Positions 1 to 8,350 of a stretch of 47,304 bases of DNA are shown piece after piece. Under the pieces are notes generated by a model that searched no databases, was not told the origin of the DNA, and was given only the letters and a program-made list of their open reading frames with translations. The position numbers were made by a program, and so were the translations under genes. The stretch is taken from the NCBI GenBank assembly GCA_947495985.1, contig CANMBD010000002.1, forward strand, positions 608,975 through 656,278. The letters run 5' to 3'. The first letter of the stretch is position 1. Every line of letters begins with the position of its first letter. Source of the DNA: an uncultured Sphingomonadaceae bacterium (lineage in GTDB: Bacteria; Pseudomonadota; Alphaproteobacteria; Sphingomonadales; Sphingomonadaceae).

Positions 1-252
1 CTGGCCACCGATCTTGCGTCCTATCACATCAATGTAAACGCAATTGCGCCCGGATTTTTCCCGAGCAACATGACCAAGCAGATTGTTGAAAATGACGGAA
101 TGACCAAGATGGCCATTTCGCAGATTCCGCGCGGACGCATGGGTGCACCGGAAGATATTGCGGGTACGGCGCTTTATCTGTGTTCAAGGGCATCATCCTG
201 GTTGATTGGCCAGACGATTGCGCTTGATGGAGGGATGATTTCACGGCCCTAG
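1..252 (+). CDS. SDR-family oxidoreductase, C-terminal fragment
   Basis: The window opens inside this gene in frame 1; about 83 codons are present, ending in TAG. The visible part reads as the C-terminal third of a classical short-chain dehydrogenase/reductase: an N-A-I-A-P-G-F stretch follows the missing catalytic YxxxK helix, then a substrate-loop segment (S-N-M-T-K), the R-x-P-R-G-R-M-G-A-P-E-D-I-A helix and the terminal G-Q-T-I-A-L-D-G-G motif. Family enzymes use NAD(P)H to reduce or oxidise alcohols and ketones in the cytoplasm. The substrate cannot be told from this end; FabG-like or sugar/gluconate dehydrogenase-like members share these motifs. The start and cofactor-binding half lie outside the window. 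Confidence 0.9.
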   Translation: MATDLASYHINVNAIAPGFFPSNMTKQIVENDGMTKMAISQIPRGRMGAPEDIAGTALYLCSRASSWLIGQTIALDGGMISRP

Positions 253-286
253 ATGACGTTTATTACGATAACCATTGAGCGCAAAA

Positions 287-315
287 AAAGGCGGCCACTT
301 TTCAGGGCCGCCTTT
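287..315. terminator. Bidirectional intrinsic terminator between convergent genes
   Basis: A perfect 10-bp inverted repeat (AAAGGCGGCC, 287-296, with its complement at 306-315) surrounds a 9-nt loop. It lies 34 bp after the SDR stop and 22 bp before the stop of the minus-strand TonB receptor. The A-run on the left and T-rich sequence on the right suit termination in both directions. Confidence 0.85.
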
Positions 316-337
316 CTTGTTTGATTTATGAGAGCAC

Positions 338-3202
338 TTAGAAAGTGAGCTTCGCACCAATTGTATAGCGACGTCCTAGGGCATCATATGTAGATGGATA
401 TGTGTTGCCGTTGTTAAACTCGGTCGCGCCAATGGTATTTCCAACCAGCGGTGGTTTCTTGTCAAACAGATTGTCGACCACGAACGTCAGATCCAGCGTA
501 TCCATGAGCGTCGTCTGCAGCACCAGATCGAAAATATTATAGGAGCCGATGCTTTCGAATTCTGGAAGAAAACTACCCTGCAATGAAGGCTCGACTTCCT
601 GGCTCGAAATATATTTCCAGCCCAAGGAGATGGATCCTTCCTCGCGTGACAGCGAAATCCGGCTGTTCGCCTGGAATTCGGGCTGGATGCTCTCGCAATT
701 GACGCTGTAAAAGCCCACACATTCTCGGTTTACGCTAGTTGGTGTGGCCTGGAACTTTCTATCAAACGTATAGTTGCCATTCACTTGCAATCCCAGAGTG
801 GCAAAGTCGAGATCTCGGCTATAATTGATGTTGAAATCAATTCCTGATGTTTCCAGTCGCCCAAGATTAGACAGATCAAGCAGAACACCGGGCGTATCAC
901 TCGCACCGCCATTCAGACTGCCGTTCAAGGGATTGCGGATAACCAGCGCACAGGCAGGATCGGCAGCGTTGGGCGGATTGAAACACGGTTGAATGACGTC
1001 CCCAACCGTTGTTCGCGAAATGGCGTCTTTGATCTCGATATCATAATAGTCGACCGATACGGTCAAGCCGGGAATAATGGCCGGCTGGATAATCGCGCCA
1101 AAGGTAATGGTCGTGGCCTTTTCGACATCCAGATCAGGGTTACCACCGCCGGTAAAGTTAATTTGACCTGCGGATGGGACTGGAATGGAACCGATGCTGC
1201 CCGCAGGCGCACCCTGGGCAATACATATTGCTGTGAGTTCTGCATTGCCAACAGGATTGGCGCCAGCACATGGGTCGACAGCGAGATTGTCCAATCCTGT
1301 AACCGGAGGCTCAAAAAGCTCTTCGATATTGGGAGACCGAACTGCGCGCTGATAGATACCACGCAGCTTCAGACCATCGACTGGTTCCCAGCTGCCGCCA
1401 GCTTTCCAGGTGAAATTGCCACCTGTGTTGGAGTAATCGGAATAGCGACCACCAAGCTCAAGCGTCAGGCTTTTGAAAAACGGACGATCTTCGACAATAG
1501 GTGCAACGATTTCACCAAAGACTTCCTTCACACTATAGCGACCGGATTGGGCTAAAAAGGCCTCACCATTGCCGAGTACTTCATCGACTGTCCCAGTTGC
1601 AATATCGGGATTGATAGACGCGATATTCTCGCGATATTCAACGCCGACGGCAAAATTGAGAGGCGTACCGGCCCAGGGTAAGGCAAAGCCGGCGTCACCG
1701 GAAACTGAACCGGTAACTACAGTCAGCTCGGTCTTTGTCGTCAAAGATACCGGCGGTGCCGAGAAGGCGGCGAAATCCGGGGAGATATCCTGACCGGTTG
1801 GTCCGAATAAATTGAGCGGAACGCAGCCATTGGATGCATCTACACAATTATCTGCATCAATGGCGAAAAGCGCCTGCTGAACACGGGATCGCAAACCATT
1901 GTTCCTCTGACTGCGGACACGTTCGGACTGGCCATGTGTGGCATGGATATCCCATTCGATATTATCGACAATCGTACCGCGAACACCGGCTTCGATCTGA
2001 AATACATTGGATTCGATGGTTTCTTCGCGATTGCCCTGTTCAACCAGCCGGCGGTTAATCGTCACTGCCGGAGCGCGAAAGGCCGGATCACTGGGATCGG
2101 TAACCCCTGCCGCTGCATCACATTCAGCCTGCGAGATTGCCACACCTTGTTGCGCACATATCTGGTTGCGCAGATTGTCGGTCAGGAATGGATTGCTGAG
2201 CGGGAGATTATAGGTCGTGCCAAAGAGTCCTGATGGCGCCGCCCGAATATCAACCTTGTTGTTGGAAAACAGTCCCTTGCCGTAAACTTCAATGCCGTCA
2301 GCCACTTCATAATGCGCAGCACCGAATATGTTGATCCGTTCCAGCGGCGTTTGATAGAGATTGAACGGATTGAAGTTAAACGTGTTAAACGGGGCGACCA
2401 AAGAGTCGGTATCTGGATCATATTGCATCCCGTTAATGGCGGTCGGTACCGACGTTCCGGATCCGAAAGGATTGCCGGAGACCGAACTGATCGAGTCCAC
2501 ACCGAAGCTGCGATCCGCCTGGAAGAGGGGATCGGAACTGTGATATCCGATGTTCAGGACAGCATTGCCGCGATCGTCTGCAAAATTGCCGCCGACAGTC
2601 AGATCAGTCCGGAATACACCGGCATCACTGCTTTCTGTGAGGCCGTAGCTGGCTGAAATTTCAGCGCCTTCAAAATCCTGTTTTAACACGAAATTGACCA
2701 CGCCGGATATGGCATCCGCGCCGTAGACGGTGCCCGCTCCCCCGGTCACAATATCGACCCTTTCAATCAATGCCAATGGAATGACATTGGTATCGGTAAC
2801 CCCCGTTAGTCCGGCCGGTACCACACGACTATTGTCAATGAGGACAAGGTTGCGGTTGCTTCCAAGTCCGCGCAAGTTAACCTCGGACGAACCATCATTG
2901 CCGTTATTGACAGACGAACCAATGCCCGCAACTACTCCGGGCAAATCCCTGATCAACTCTTCGGCCGTCAACGAAGGGGCAAGGTCAATTTGATCGCGAC
3001 CCAACACGGTAACCGGACTAGAAAGCTCCAGATTGGGATTGGTGATTCTCGACCCTGTAACGACAATCACATCCGCAGCGTCATCGGTTTCTGCGCCTTC
3101 CTGATCTTGCGCGTTGGCTGTTGTTGCCGAGACCGCAACAGCGACTATGGCTACTGAAGTTAGGCATTTTTTTATGGTTTGCGTTCTGAAATTCGGCCGC
3201 AT
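338..3202 (-). CDS. TonB-dependent outer-membrane receptor
   Basis: This 954-residue protein starts with a Sec signal peptide ending near T-A-N-A-Q (about residue 31), followed by an acidic stretch and a TonB-box-like I-V-V-T-G-S-R. The plug domain covers roughly residues 60-175, with typical motifs R-D-L-P-G-V, V-N-L-R-G-L-G and V-Y-G-A-D-A-I-S-G-V-V-N-F. The rest is a 22-strand type beta-barrel ending in aromatic F (A-K-L-T-F), the usual recognition end for the BAM machinery. Such receptors import siderophores, vitamins, saccharides or aromatic ligands using TonB-ExbBD energy; this long, Asn/Pro-rich sphingomonad type cannot be assigned a ligand from sequence alone. It converges on the SDR gene and lies downstream of a LytTR regulator on the same strand, 189 bp away. 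Confidence 0.93.
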   Translation of the reverse strand: MRPNFRTQTIKKCLTSVAIVAVAVSATTANAQDQEGAETDDAADVIVVTGSRITNPNLELSSPVTVLGRDQIDLAPSLTAEELIRDLPGVVAGIGSSVNNGNDGSSEVNLRGLGSNRNLVLIDNSRVVPAGLTGVTDTNVIPLALIERVDIVTGGAGTVYGADAISGVVNFVLKQDFEGAEISASYGLTESSDAGVFRTDLTVGGNFADDRGNAVLNIGYHSSDPLFQADRSFGVDSISSVSGNPFGSGTSVPTAINGMQYDPDTDSLVAPFNTFNFNPFNLYQTPLERINIFGAAHYEVADGIEVYGKGLFSNNKVDIRAAPSGLFGTTYNLPLSNPFLTDNLRNQICAQQGVAISQAECDAAAGVTDPSDPAFRAPAVTINRRLVEQGNREETIESNVFQIEAGVRGTIVDNIEWDIHATHGQSERVRSQRNNGLRSRVQQALFAIDADNCVDASNGCVPLNLFGPTGQDISPDFAAFSAPPVSLTTKTELTVVTGSVSGDAGFALPWAGTPLNFAVGVEYRENIASINPDIATGTVDEVLGNGEAFLAQSGRYSVKEVFGEIVAPIVEDRPFFKSLTLELGGRYSDYSNTGGNFTWKAGGSWEPVDGLKLRGIYQRAVRSPNIEELFEPPVTGLDNLAVDPCAGANPVGNAELTAICIAQGAPAGSIGSIPVPSAGQINFTGGGNPDLDVEKATTITFGAIIQPAIIPGLTVSVDYYDIEIKDAISRTTVGDVIQPCFNPPNAADPACALVIRNPLNGSLNGGASDTPGVLLDLSNLGRLETSGIDFNINYSRDLDFATLGLQVNGNYTFDRKFQATPTSVNRECVGFYSVNCESIQPEFQANSRISLSREEGSISLGWKYISSQEVEPSLQGSFLPEFESIGSYNIFDLVLQTTLMDTLDLTFVVDNLFDKKPPLVGNTIGATEFNNGNTYPSTYDALGRRYTIGAKLTF

Positions 3203-3391
3203 TGCTGGCTCCCTTGGTTAAATACAGGGGCAACCAAATAAATAGAAAGAGCAGTTCAGCAATCAAATATGACAGTATTTCGAATATTCCCAATTCAATG
3301 AAGTTTAAGGGCAACGGTGGGTCTACACTATTGTGAAGATTAGATTTTTTATAACGTAATTTGTTCTGCAACATTGGTTAAAAACGAAGAT

Positions 3392-4195
3392 TCATTCGAT
3401 ATCGGATGAAATGACGGCCATGATTTTTTTTGCATATTTTCTGCCGACAGGGATTTCATCACCGTTGATCAGTCGGAGCATACGGCCGCCATTGCTGTTC
3501 CGCTTTATGGCTACGATTCGAGCAACATTCACGGCTGCAGACCGGTGCACGCGCAAGAATCCTATCGCGCCATTGCGATTGACAAAATCACCGATCATCT
3601 GACGATAAAGATAAGATTTCTCATCCGTGTATAAGTGGACATATTCCCGTTCAGCTTTTACCCAGTTGATATCATCGTAATCCACACGCACCATTTCGCC
3701 TTGTCGGGGAACCCAAAGATAGTGATTTTTATCCACTGCTCTGGATCGCTCCTTTCTTAATTGGTCGAGCGTTTTGCCGAGTAGTGTTAACCGCTGGCCA
3801 GCTTCTCGGTCGGCGCAGGCTATGCGCGCGCGGTCAATTGCGTCTACCAGACGGGCGTAACGTACCGGTTTTGGGATAAAATCCAGTGCGCCGGTTTCAA
3901 AAGCGCGGATCGCAAATTTTGGATAGGCCGTTACAAAAATCACCAACGGTGCTGTGCTTGCCTTGTCACGAAGCGAAGATGAGAGATGTTCTACAATATC
4001 AAAACCGTCTAAACTCGGCATTTCAATATCAAGCAGTATGAGATTTGGGTCCAGTTTTTCGATTAGTTTCAGTGTTTCCTTGCCGTCGAAAGCCTGACCA
4101 ACGATTGATACTCCATCCATCCGGTTCAAAAGCTCTGCCAGGCGGGAGACGGCCAAGGGCTCATCGTCGCTAATCAGTACGGTTATCGGGGTCAT
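3392..4195 (-). CDS. LytTR-family response regulator (AlgR/LytR type)
   Basis: The 267-residue protein has an N-terminal receiver domain (about 1-125) with acidic pocket D10/D11, phospho-acceptor D56 in L-L-D-I-E-M-P, the switch Thr in F-V-T-A-Y and the conserved Lys in I-P-K-P. A linker follows, then a C-terminal LytTR DNA-binding domain (about 160-265) with W-V-K-A-E-R-E-Y-V and F-L-R-V-H-R-S-A-A-V-N. Phosphorylation should control DNA binding. No histidine kinase gene is visible next to it; the upstream neighbour is a divergently read TetR gene 384 bp away. The TonB receptor gene lies downstream on the same strand, so the two may share a transcript or a regulatory relation, which is inference only. 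Confidence 0.93.
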   Translation of the reverse strand: MTPITVLISDDEPLAVSRLAELLNRMDGVSIVGQAFDGKETLKLIEKLDPNLILLDIEMPSLDGFDIVEHLSSSLRDKASTAPLVIFVTAYPKFAIRAFETGALDFIPKPVRYARLVDAIDRARIACADREAGQRLTLLGKTLDQLRKERSRAVDKNHYLWVPRQGEMVRVDYDDINWVKAEREYVHLYTDEKSYLYRQMIGDFVNRNGAIGFLRVHRSAAVNVARIVAIKRNSNGGRMLRLINGDEIPVGRKYAKKIMAVISSDIE

Positions 4196-4579
4196 TGTCT
4201 GAACCTCAAGAGGGGTTCGATCAGCAGGGAGGTGAATATTAGGATGGCTGATATGAAAACTGGCTGAACAAAGAGAGCCTTACCGTCCTGACATAAAGAT
4301 TTGCAGTGTGGCCATGGTCGAGATTCGATATGCCGTTTACCTATGACGGTCACCTGAATAATGGTCCAAACTTCCATGACGGTCAGACGGAGAGCGAACG
4401 AAATTGCAGCTGCGGGTAGTTCGTTTGTCTGAGGATGTCGTTTGTTGTTCTTGTGTCTTTTTGTCGGTTCTCGACATCTGTTCGCAGAATAAGCCGAGAT
4501 ATTTTACATCATTTTACGTAAACTCTGACGTGCATTTGAAAGGTCGACCCCCCGGCCGATAATGATACAGGAGCGTAAA
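4196..4579. other. Divergent intergenic region between LytTR and TetR regulator genes
   Basis: These 384 bases separate two divergently read regulator genes and should hold both promoters. I see no convincing gene. A 61-codon minus-strand frame ends in an ATGA overlap with the LytTR start, but its composition is not convincing. The clearest element is a 10-bp palindrome close to the TetR start, listed separately. Confidence 0.5.
4513..4522. promoter_or_regulatory. Palindrome TTTACGTAAA upstream of tetR-type gene
   Basis: A perfect 10-bp palindrome sits 57 bp before the preferred TetR start codon. TetR-family proteins commonly bind such symmetric sites in their own promoters, so an autoregulatory operator is a reasonable inference. 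A similar half (TTTACATC) lies just upstream at 4503-4510. Confidence 0.4.
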
Positions 4580-5251
4580 ATGGTAGTCAGAGTAAAGTCT
4601 ACGAATGAGAAGACAGATGCCAATGCAGAAGGATCCGCTTGGCGGCCCGCGTCATCTCGCCGCCTGATTTTGGATGCAGCACGGCGGAAGCTATGTGACC
4701 AGAGCTTTAGTGAATTTGCGATGGAGGTCGTTGCGGAAGAGGCAGGTGTTTCTCGGCGCACCGTCTATAACCAGTTTGCCAATCGTGAAGAATTATATTG
4801 CGCTTCCCGACTGGAGCTTTTCGAAAAAATTGATCTCGCATTGGCAGAAATTCAGTTCGATCCCGATCAACCGGTTGAACAGATGCTGCACCGGTTTTGT
4901 GAGCTCGGTATTGCAATCCTTCTATCTCCGGAAAGCTTGGAGCTCAGGGCGTCGCGTGCGCGTGACCGGCTCTCTTTTCAATGGATAGAAGAGCAATATA
5001 CGCATCGCATTGATGATCCTTTGCGTCTGAAGATTGAACATTTTCTGCTCAACCTGATGCTCAAGGGTGATATTGAACAGACTGATCCCGCGCCTTTGGC
5101 GGAATCGTTGTTGTCGGCCGTGAACGCCTGTGTCGGCGACGACGGCAATGCTGAATCCAATTTGAAACAGCCGCCGGTGTTCACGCCGAAGGAAATTGCG
5201 GATATTTTCGTGAAGCGGTTGCCTTTGAAGAATAGTGAGCCGGCAAGTTAG
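4580..5251 (+). CDS. TetR/AcrR-family transcriptional regulator
   Basis: The protein is about 223 residues from the preferred start. The N-terminal HTH is clear: R-R-L-I-L-D-A-A-R-R-K-L, then A-E-E-A-G-V-S-R-R-T-V-Y-N-Q-F-A-N-R-E-E-L, the standard TetR_N recognition helix. The C-terminal ligand-binding half (about 85-220) is divergent, as usual, so the inducer cannot be predicted. An upstream ATG at 4562 is in frame, but an AGGAG at 4569-4573 is 6 nt before the ATG at 4580, which decides the start. No obvious efflux target is adjacent; the next gene is a DNA methyltransferase 122 bp downstream. Confidence 0.9.
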   Translation: MVVRVKSTNEKTDANAEGSAWRPASSRRLILDAARRKLCDQSFSEFAMEVVAEEAGVSRRTVYNQFANREELYCASRLELFEKIDLALAEIQFDPDQPVEQMLHRFCELGIAILLSPESLELRASRARDRLSFQWIEEQYTHRIDDPLRLKIEHFLLNLMLKGDIEQTDPAPLAESLLSAVNACVGDDGNAESNLKQPPVFTPKEIADIFVKRLPLKNSEPAS

Positions 5252-5373
5252 ATGGGATAGAGATTCCTGCTTCCGGCAGGTGCTGAATAATCTGACGCTC
5301 CGCTATCAAAGTCGATCGTGGTGCGTTTATCAAATAGCTCGACATTCGCTGCCGGTCATTTATCCCTTGTGGG

Positions 5374-6984
5374 ATGGTTGGCCTGACATCTTTATGTGAA
5401 CAAGAAGCGGACCTGCAGTCGTCACCGGAAGGCCAGTTCATTGAAGCGACCAGCAGGAGGCAGCGAAAACAGCGGGGTCAGTTTTTTACGCCTGCATCCT
5501 ATGCGAACATAATGGTCGACTGGATCCAAACCGTGTCGCCTCGTACGGTACTTGATCCGGCGGTCGGTACCGGTGTGCTGATCAATGCGTGTCAGCGGCG
5601 ATCGGTCGGGTTTGCGTTTACCGGTTATGATATTGATCCGCTGGCACTCGAGCTGGCGGAAAAAAGGTTGCTGGGTGCTGCGCTATGTCACCGGGATTTC
5701 CTGGCGAGCGACCAGGGCGAAGGATTTGATGCGATTATTGCCAATCCGCCTTACATCATCCATCGCGAATATGACCTTGATCCTCAGATAGCTGACCATA
5801 TTGATCAATTGTCGGGGCAAAAGTTCAGCCGACAATCCAATCTCTATGTCTATTTCGTGGTCAAGATTTGCGAGCAGTTAAATGAAGGCGGTCGTGCTGC
5901 GATTGTCATTCCGGCGGAATGGATGTCGGCCAATTACGGGCAACCGCTAAAAGCCTACCTGCTGAATAATGGGCTGCTCCGCGAGTTGGTGACCATCGAT
6001 TGCGCGGGGCATGCATTTGCGGACAATATGGCAACCGCCTCGATACTGCTAATCGAGAAAGGGAGCGGCGTTCCTGAACCATTACAAAGCCATTATGTAC
6101 CGGTTGGAAAAGTCGCGAGTTCGTTGGCGGAATTGCAGTATGATCCTGACGTAGTGCACCAGAGCTTGCCGACAGATGTTCTGCGGTCACGCAAAAAATG
6201 GGACGCGATGATTTCCCGGTCGGTTGCACCCCGAGCAGAAAGTAGCATAAAGCTTGGTGATCTGGTGACGACCAAGCGCGGAATTGCAACCGGGGCGAAT
6301 AGTTTCTTCCTGCTGAGCCGGGATGAAGCAGAGCAGCACGGGCTTGAAACGGAACGAATGGATCGCTGTATCGGGAAGACTGCGCAAGTAGCAGATATCT
6401 GTTTCACCGATACGGATTTCGATAAGCTGGCGGAAGCAGGGCAAGCTTGTTTTCTATTCAATCCAAAGGGCGATCTGACACCTGCTGAAGCGGACTACAT
6501 CCGGCGCGGTGAGTGCGAAGGCATCCCGCTAAAGCACGGGCCGCGAACCAAGAAAATCTGGTATGCGTCCGAAACGCGTGAGCCTGCGCCAATCTGGGCG
6601 AGTACCTTTGGGCGTGGTCGAATGCGCTTCGTTCACAATGCGTCGAGTGTAAAGACGCTGACCTGTTTCCACGGCCTCTATCCCAATAACCTGACAGTAC
6701 GACAGATTCGCGCGCTTGCGGCGCTACTGAACAGCGATGTGATGCAGCACAGGATTGCCGAGCATGTCCGGCGCTTTGCGAGCGGCCTCATGAAGCTGGA
6801 GCCGCGGGATATATTGGATATTGAAGTTCCTGATATTCGGTTGGCGCCACCAGAGATTGCCGCACGGTTGTCGGATTGGCTGGAAGGCGACTGCTCAGAT
6901 GGAAAAAAGCGTAAAGAGGCCGAGTTGGATCATCTCGCAACTACATTAATTACAGCATTTCGACGATCTATGGATGCGCAATAG
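5374..6984 (+). CDS. N6-adenine DNA methyltransferase with target-recognition domain
   Basis: The 536-residue protein has the gamma-class order of amino-methyltransferase motifs: Q-F-F-T-P near residue 36, SAM-binding D-P-A-V-G-T-G at 61-67, a Y-D-I-D-P acidic motif at about 85, catalytic N-P-P-Y at 124-127 and V-I-P-A-E-W-M-S. The region after about residue 290 (L-G-D-L-V-T-T-K-R-G-I-A-T-G-A-N) resembles a TaqI/Eco57I-like specificity domain with a C-terminal helix. It should methylate adenine in a defined DNA motif. No nuclease gene is adjacent: upstream is TetR and downstream NhaA. It could be a solitary epigenetic methylase or a remnant of a restriction system. N4-cytosine activity is a less likely alternative for NPPY enzymes. 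Confidence 0.88.
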   Translation: MVGLTSLCEQEADLQSSPEGQFIEATSRRQRKQRGQFFTPASYANIMVDWIQTVSPRTVLDPAVGTGVLINACQRRSVGFAFTGYDIDPLALELAEKRLLGAALCHRDFLASDQGEGFDAIIANPPYIIHREYDLDPQIADHIDQLSGQKFSRQSNLYVYFVVKICEQLNEGGRAAIVIPAEWMSANYGQPLKAYLLNNGLLRELVTIDCAGHAFADNMATASILLIEKGSGVPEPLQSHYVPVGKVASSLAELQYDPDVVHQSLPTDVLRSRKKWDAMISRSVAPRAESSIKLGDLVTTKRGIATGANSFFLLSRDEAEQHGLETERMDRCIGKTAQVADICFTDTDFDKLAEAGQACFLFNPKGDLTPAEADYIRRGECEGIPLKHGPRTKKIWYASETREPAPIWASTFGRGRMRFVHNASSVKTLTCFHGLYPNNLTVRQIRALAALLNSDVMQHRIAEHVRRFASGLMKLEPRDILDIEVPDIRLAPPEIAARLSDWLEGDCSDGKKRKEAELDHLATTLITAFRRSMDAQ

Positions 6985-7102
6985 GGAATAGATATCAAAA
7001 TCGTGGAACACCAAAAAACAGCTGAGCCAACACTTCCCCTTGATTTTGCAGGCGCGTCTGCGCATGGGTTTACGCAAGATATAGATCAACAAAAGGCCCT
7101 TT

Positions 7103-8350
7103 ATGTCCTCTGAGAAACAAGCGCGAACAGGAACTGATTCTGCGCTGCGTAATTTTTTGGAAAGCGAAGCAGCGGGCGGCATATTGCTGATGATCGCTGC
7201 GGCGCTGGCGATGATCGTCGCAAACAGTCCGCTCTACGACATGTACCATCATTTCCTGCACGAGCTGAAGGGGCCGGTACTGTCCAAAAAGCTTGGTCCG
7301 ATGACTCCGCATCTATGGATTAATGACGGGCTGATGGCGATATTCTTCCTGCTGGTTGGTCTTGAAATCAAACGTGAATTTGTCGATGGCAGGCTGAATA
7401 CTTGGGAGCGACGCCGCCTGCCGGTGCTCGCGGCTGCGGCCGGCATGGTGGTCCCCGCTTTGATTTACCTCGCCATCGTCCGTGATATGCCGGAACTCTA
7501 TAATGGCTGGGCGATACCGGCAGCGACGGATATTGCCTTTGCCATTGGCGTCCTGGCACTGCTTGGACCGCGGGCGCCAACGTCGCTCAAGCTGTTTCTG
7601 GTCACTGTTGCAATTGTTGATGATATGGGTGCCGTCGCCATTATCGCTCTGGTCTATACGGCGGAAATCAACGGCGCAGCCTTGCTCGCTTCGGCAGTGA
7701 TATTGGGTATCATGTATACGATGAACAAGGCCGGCGTAAAATCACTGATTGCCTATCTGTTTTTCGCTCTGTTGCTCTGGTTTGCCGTTTTGCTGTCCGG
7801 CGTACACGCGACCATTGCCGGCGTGCTGGCGGCGATGGCGATACCAATTGTCGTGACGCCGGGTTCACCCGATGCAGTGGACTCCCCATTACATAGGCTG
7901 GAACACGGAATCGCGCCTTGGAGCGCGTTTCTGATCGTACCAATATTCGGTTTTGCCAATGCCGGTGTGTCACTCGAAGGCTTGGGCGTGGAGCAGATAT
8001 TTGCACCATTGCCACTGGGCATTGCCGCTGGCCTGTTCCTGGGCAAGCAGGTCGGTATTTTCGCCAGTGTCTGGATTGCGGTAAAAACAGGGTTTGCGCA
8101 GCGTCTGGGCGGGACGACATGGTTGCAGGTCTATGGTGTTTCCATGCTCTGCGGTATTGGTTTCACCATGAGCCTTTTCATAGGTGCTCTTGCCTTCCCG
8201 GGCGAGGCGCTGTTGATCGAAGAAGCCAAGATTGGCGTATTGATGGGCTCGTTCCTGTCTGCGGTCGTCGGCTTTTGTATCCTGCGCTTTGCGCCGCAAC
8301 CGACAGCCGACGAAGACGAGCTGGCGGCTGAACCAGCCAAAGCGGCATAA
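7103..8350 (+). CDS. nhaA: Na+/H+ antiporter NhaA
   Basis: The 415-residue inner-membrane protein is close to the usual NhaA length. The short cytoplasmic N-terminus leads into F-L-E-S-E-A-A-G-G-I-L-L, followed by about 12 hydrophobic segments. The ion-binding site is visible as I-V-D-D-M at 171-175 (the paired aspartates D173/D174), preceded by the P-A-A-T-D-I-A-F-A-I-G unwound-helix motif at about 140. The protein expels Na+ or Li+ in exchange for protons and supports pH and salt homeostasis, which fits a marine or brackish lifestyle. Its stop overlaps the start of the DUF885 lipoprotein gene by one base (TAATG), so the two are translationally coupled. Confidence 0.97.
   Translation: MSSEKQARTGTDSALRNFLESEAAGGILLMIAAALAMIVANSPLYDMYHHFLHELKGPVLSKKLGPMTPHLWINDGLMAIFFLLVGLEIKREFVDGRLNTWERRRLPVLAAAAGMVVPALIYLAIVRDMPELYNGWAIPAATDIAFAIGVLALLGPRAPTSLKLFLVTVAIVDDMGAVAIIALVYTAEINGAALLASAVILGIMYTMNKAGVKSLIAYLFFALLLWFAVLLSGVHATIAGVLAAMAIPIVVTPGSPDAVDSPLHRLEHGIAPWSAFLIVPIFGFANAGVSLEGLGVEQIFAPLPLGIAAGLFLGKQVGIFASVWIAVKTGFAQRLGGTTWLQVYGVSMLCGIGFTMSLFIGALAFPGEALLIEEAKIGVLMGSFLSAVVGFCILRFAPQPTADEDELAAEPAKAA

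Noticed and set aside
989..1555. 188-codon plus-strand frame inside the TonB receptor
   Set aside because: Antisense shadow of a clear receptor gene; no family character.
4192..4377. 61-codon minus-strand frame whose stop overlaps the LytTR start at ATGA
   Set aside because: The overlap is suggestive, but the residue composition is not protein-like overall, no Shine-Dalgarno was seen, and the frame does not match a known family.
4434..4478. GATGTCG/CGACATC inverted repeat with a 31-nt spacer
   Set aside because: Short arms with a long spacer are expected by chance in a gap of this size.
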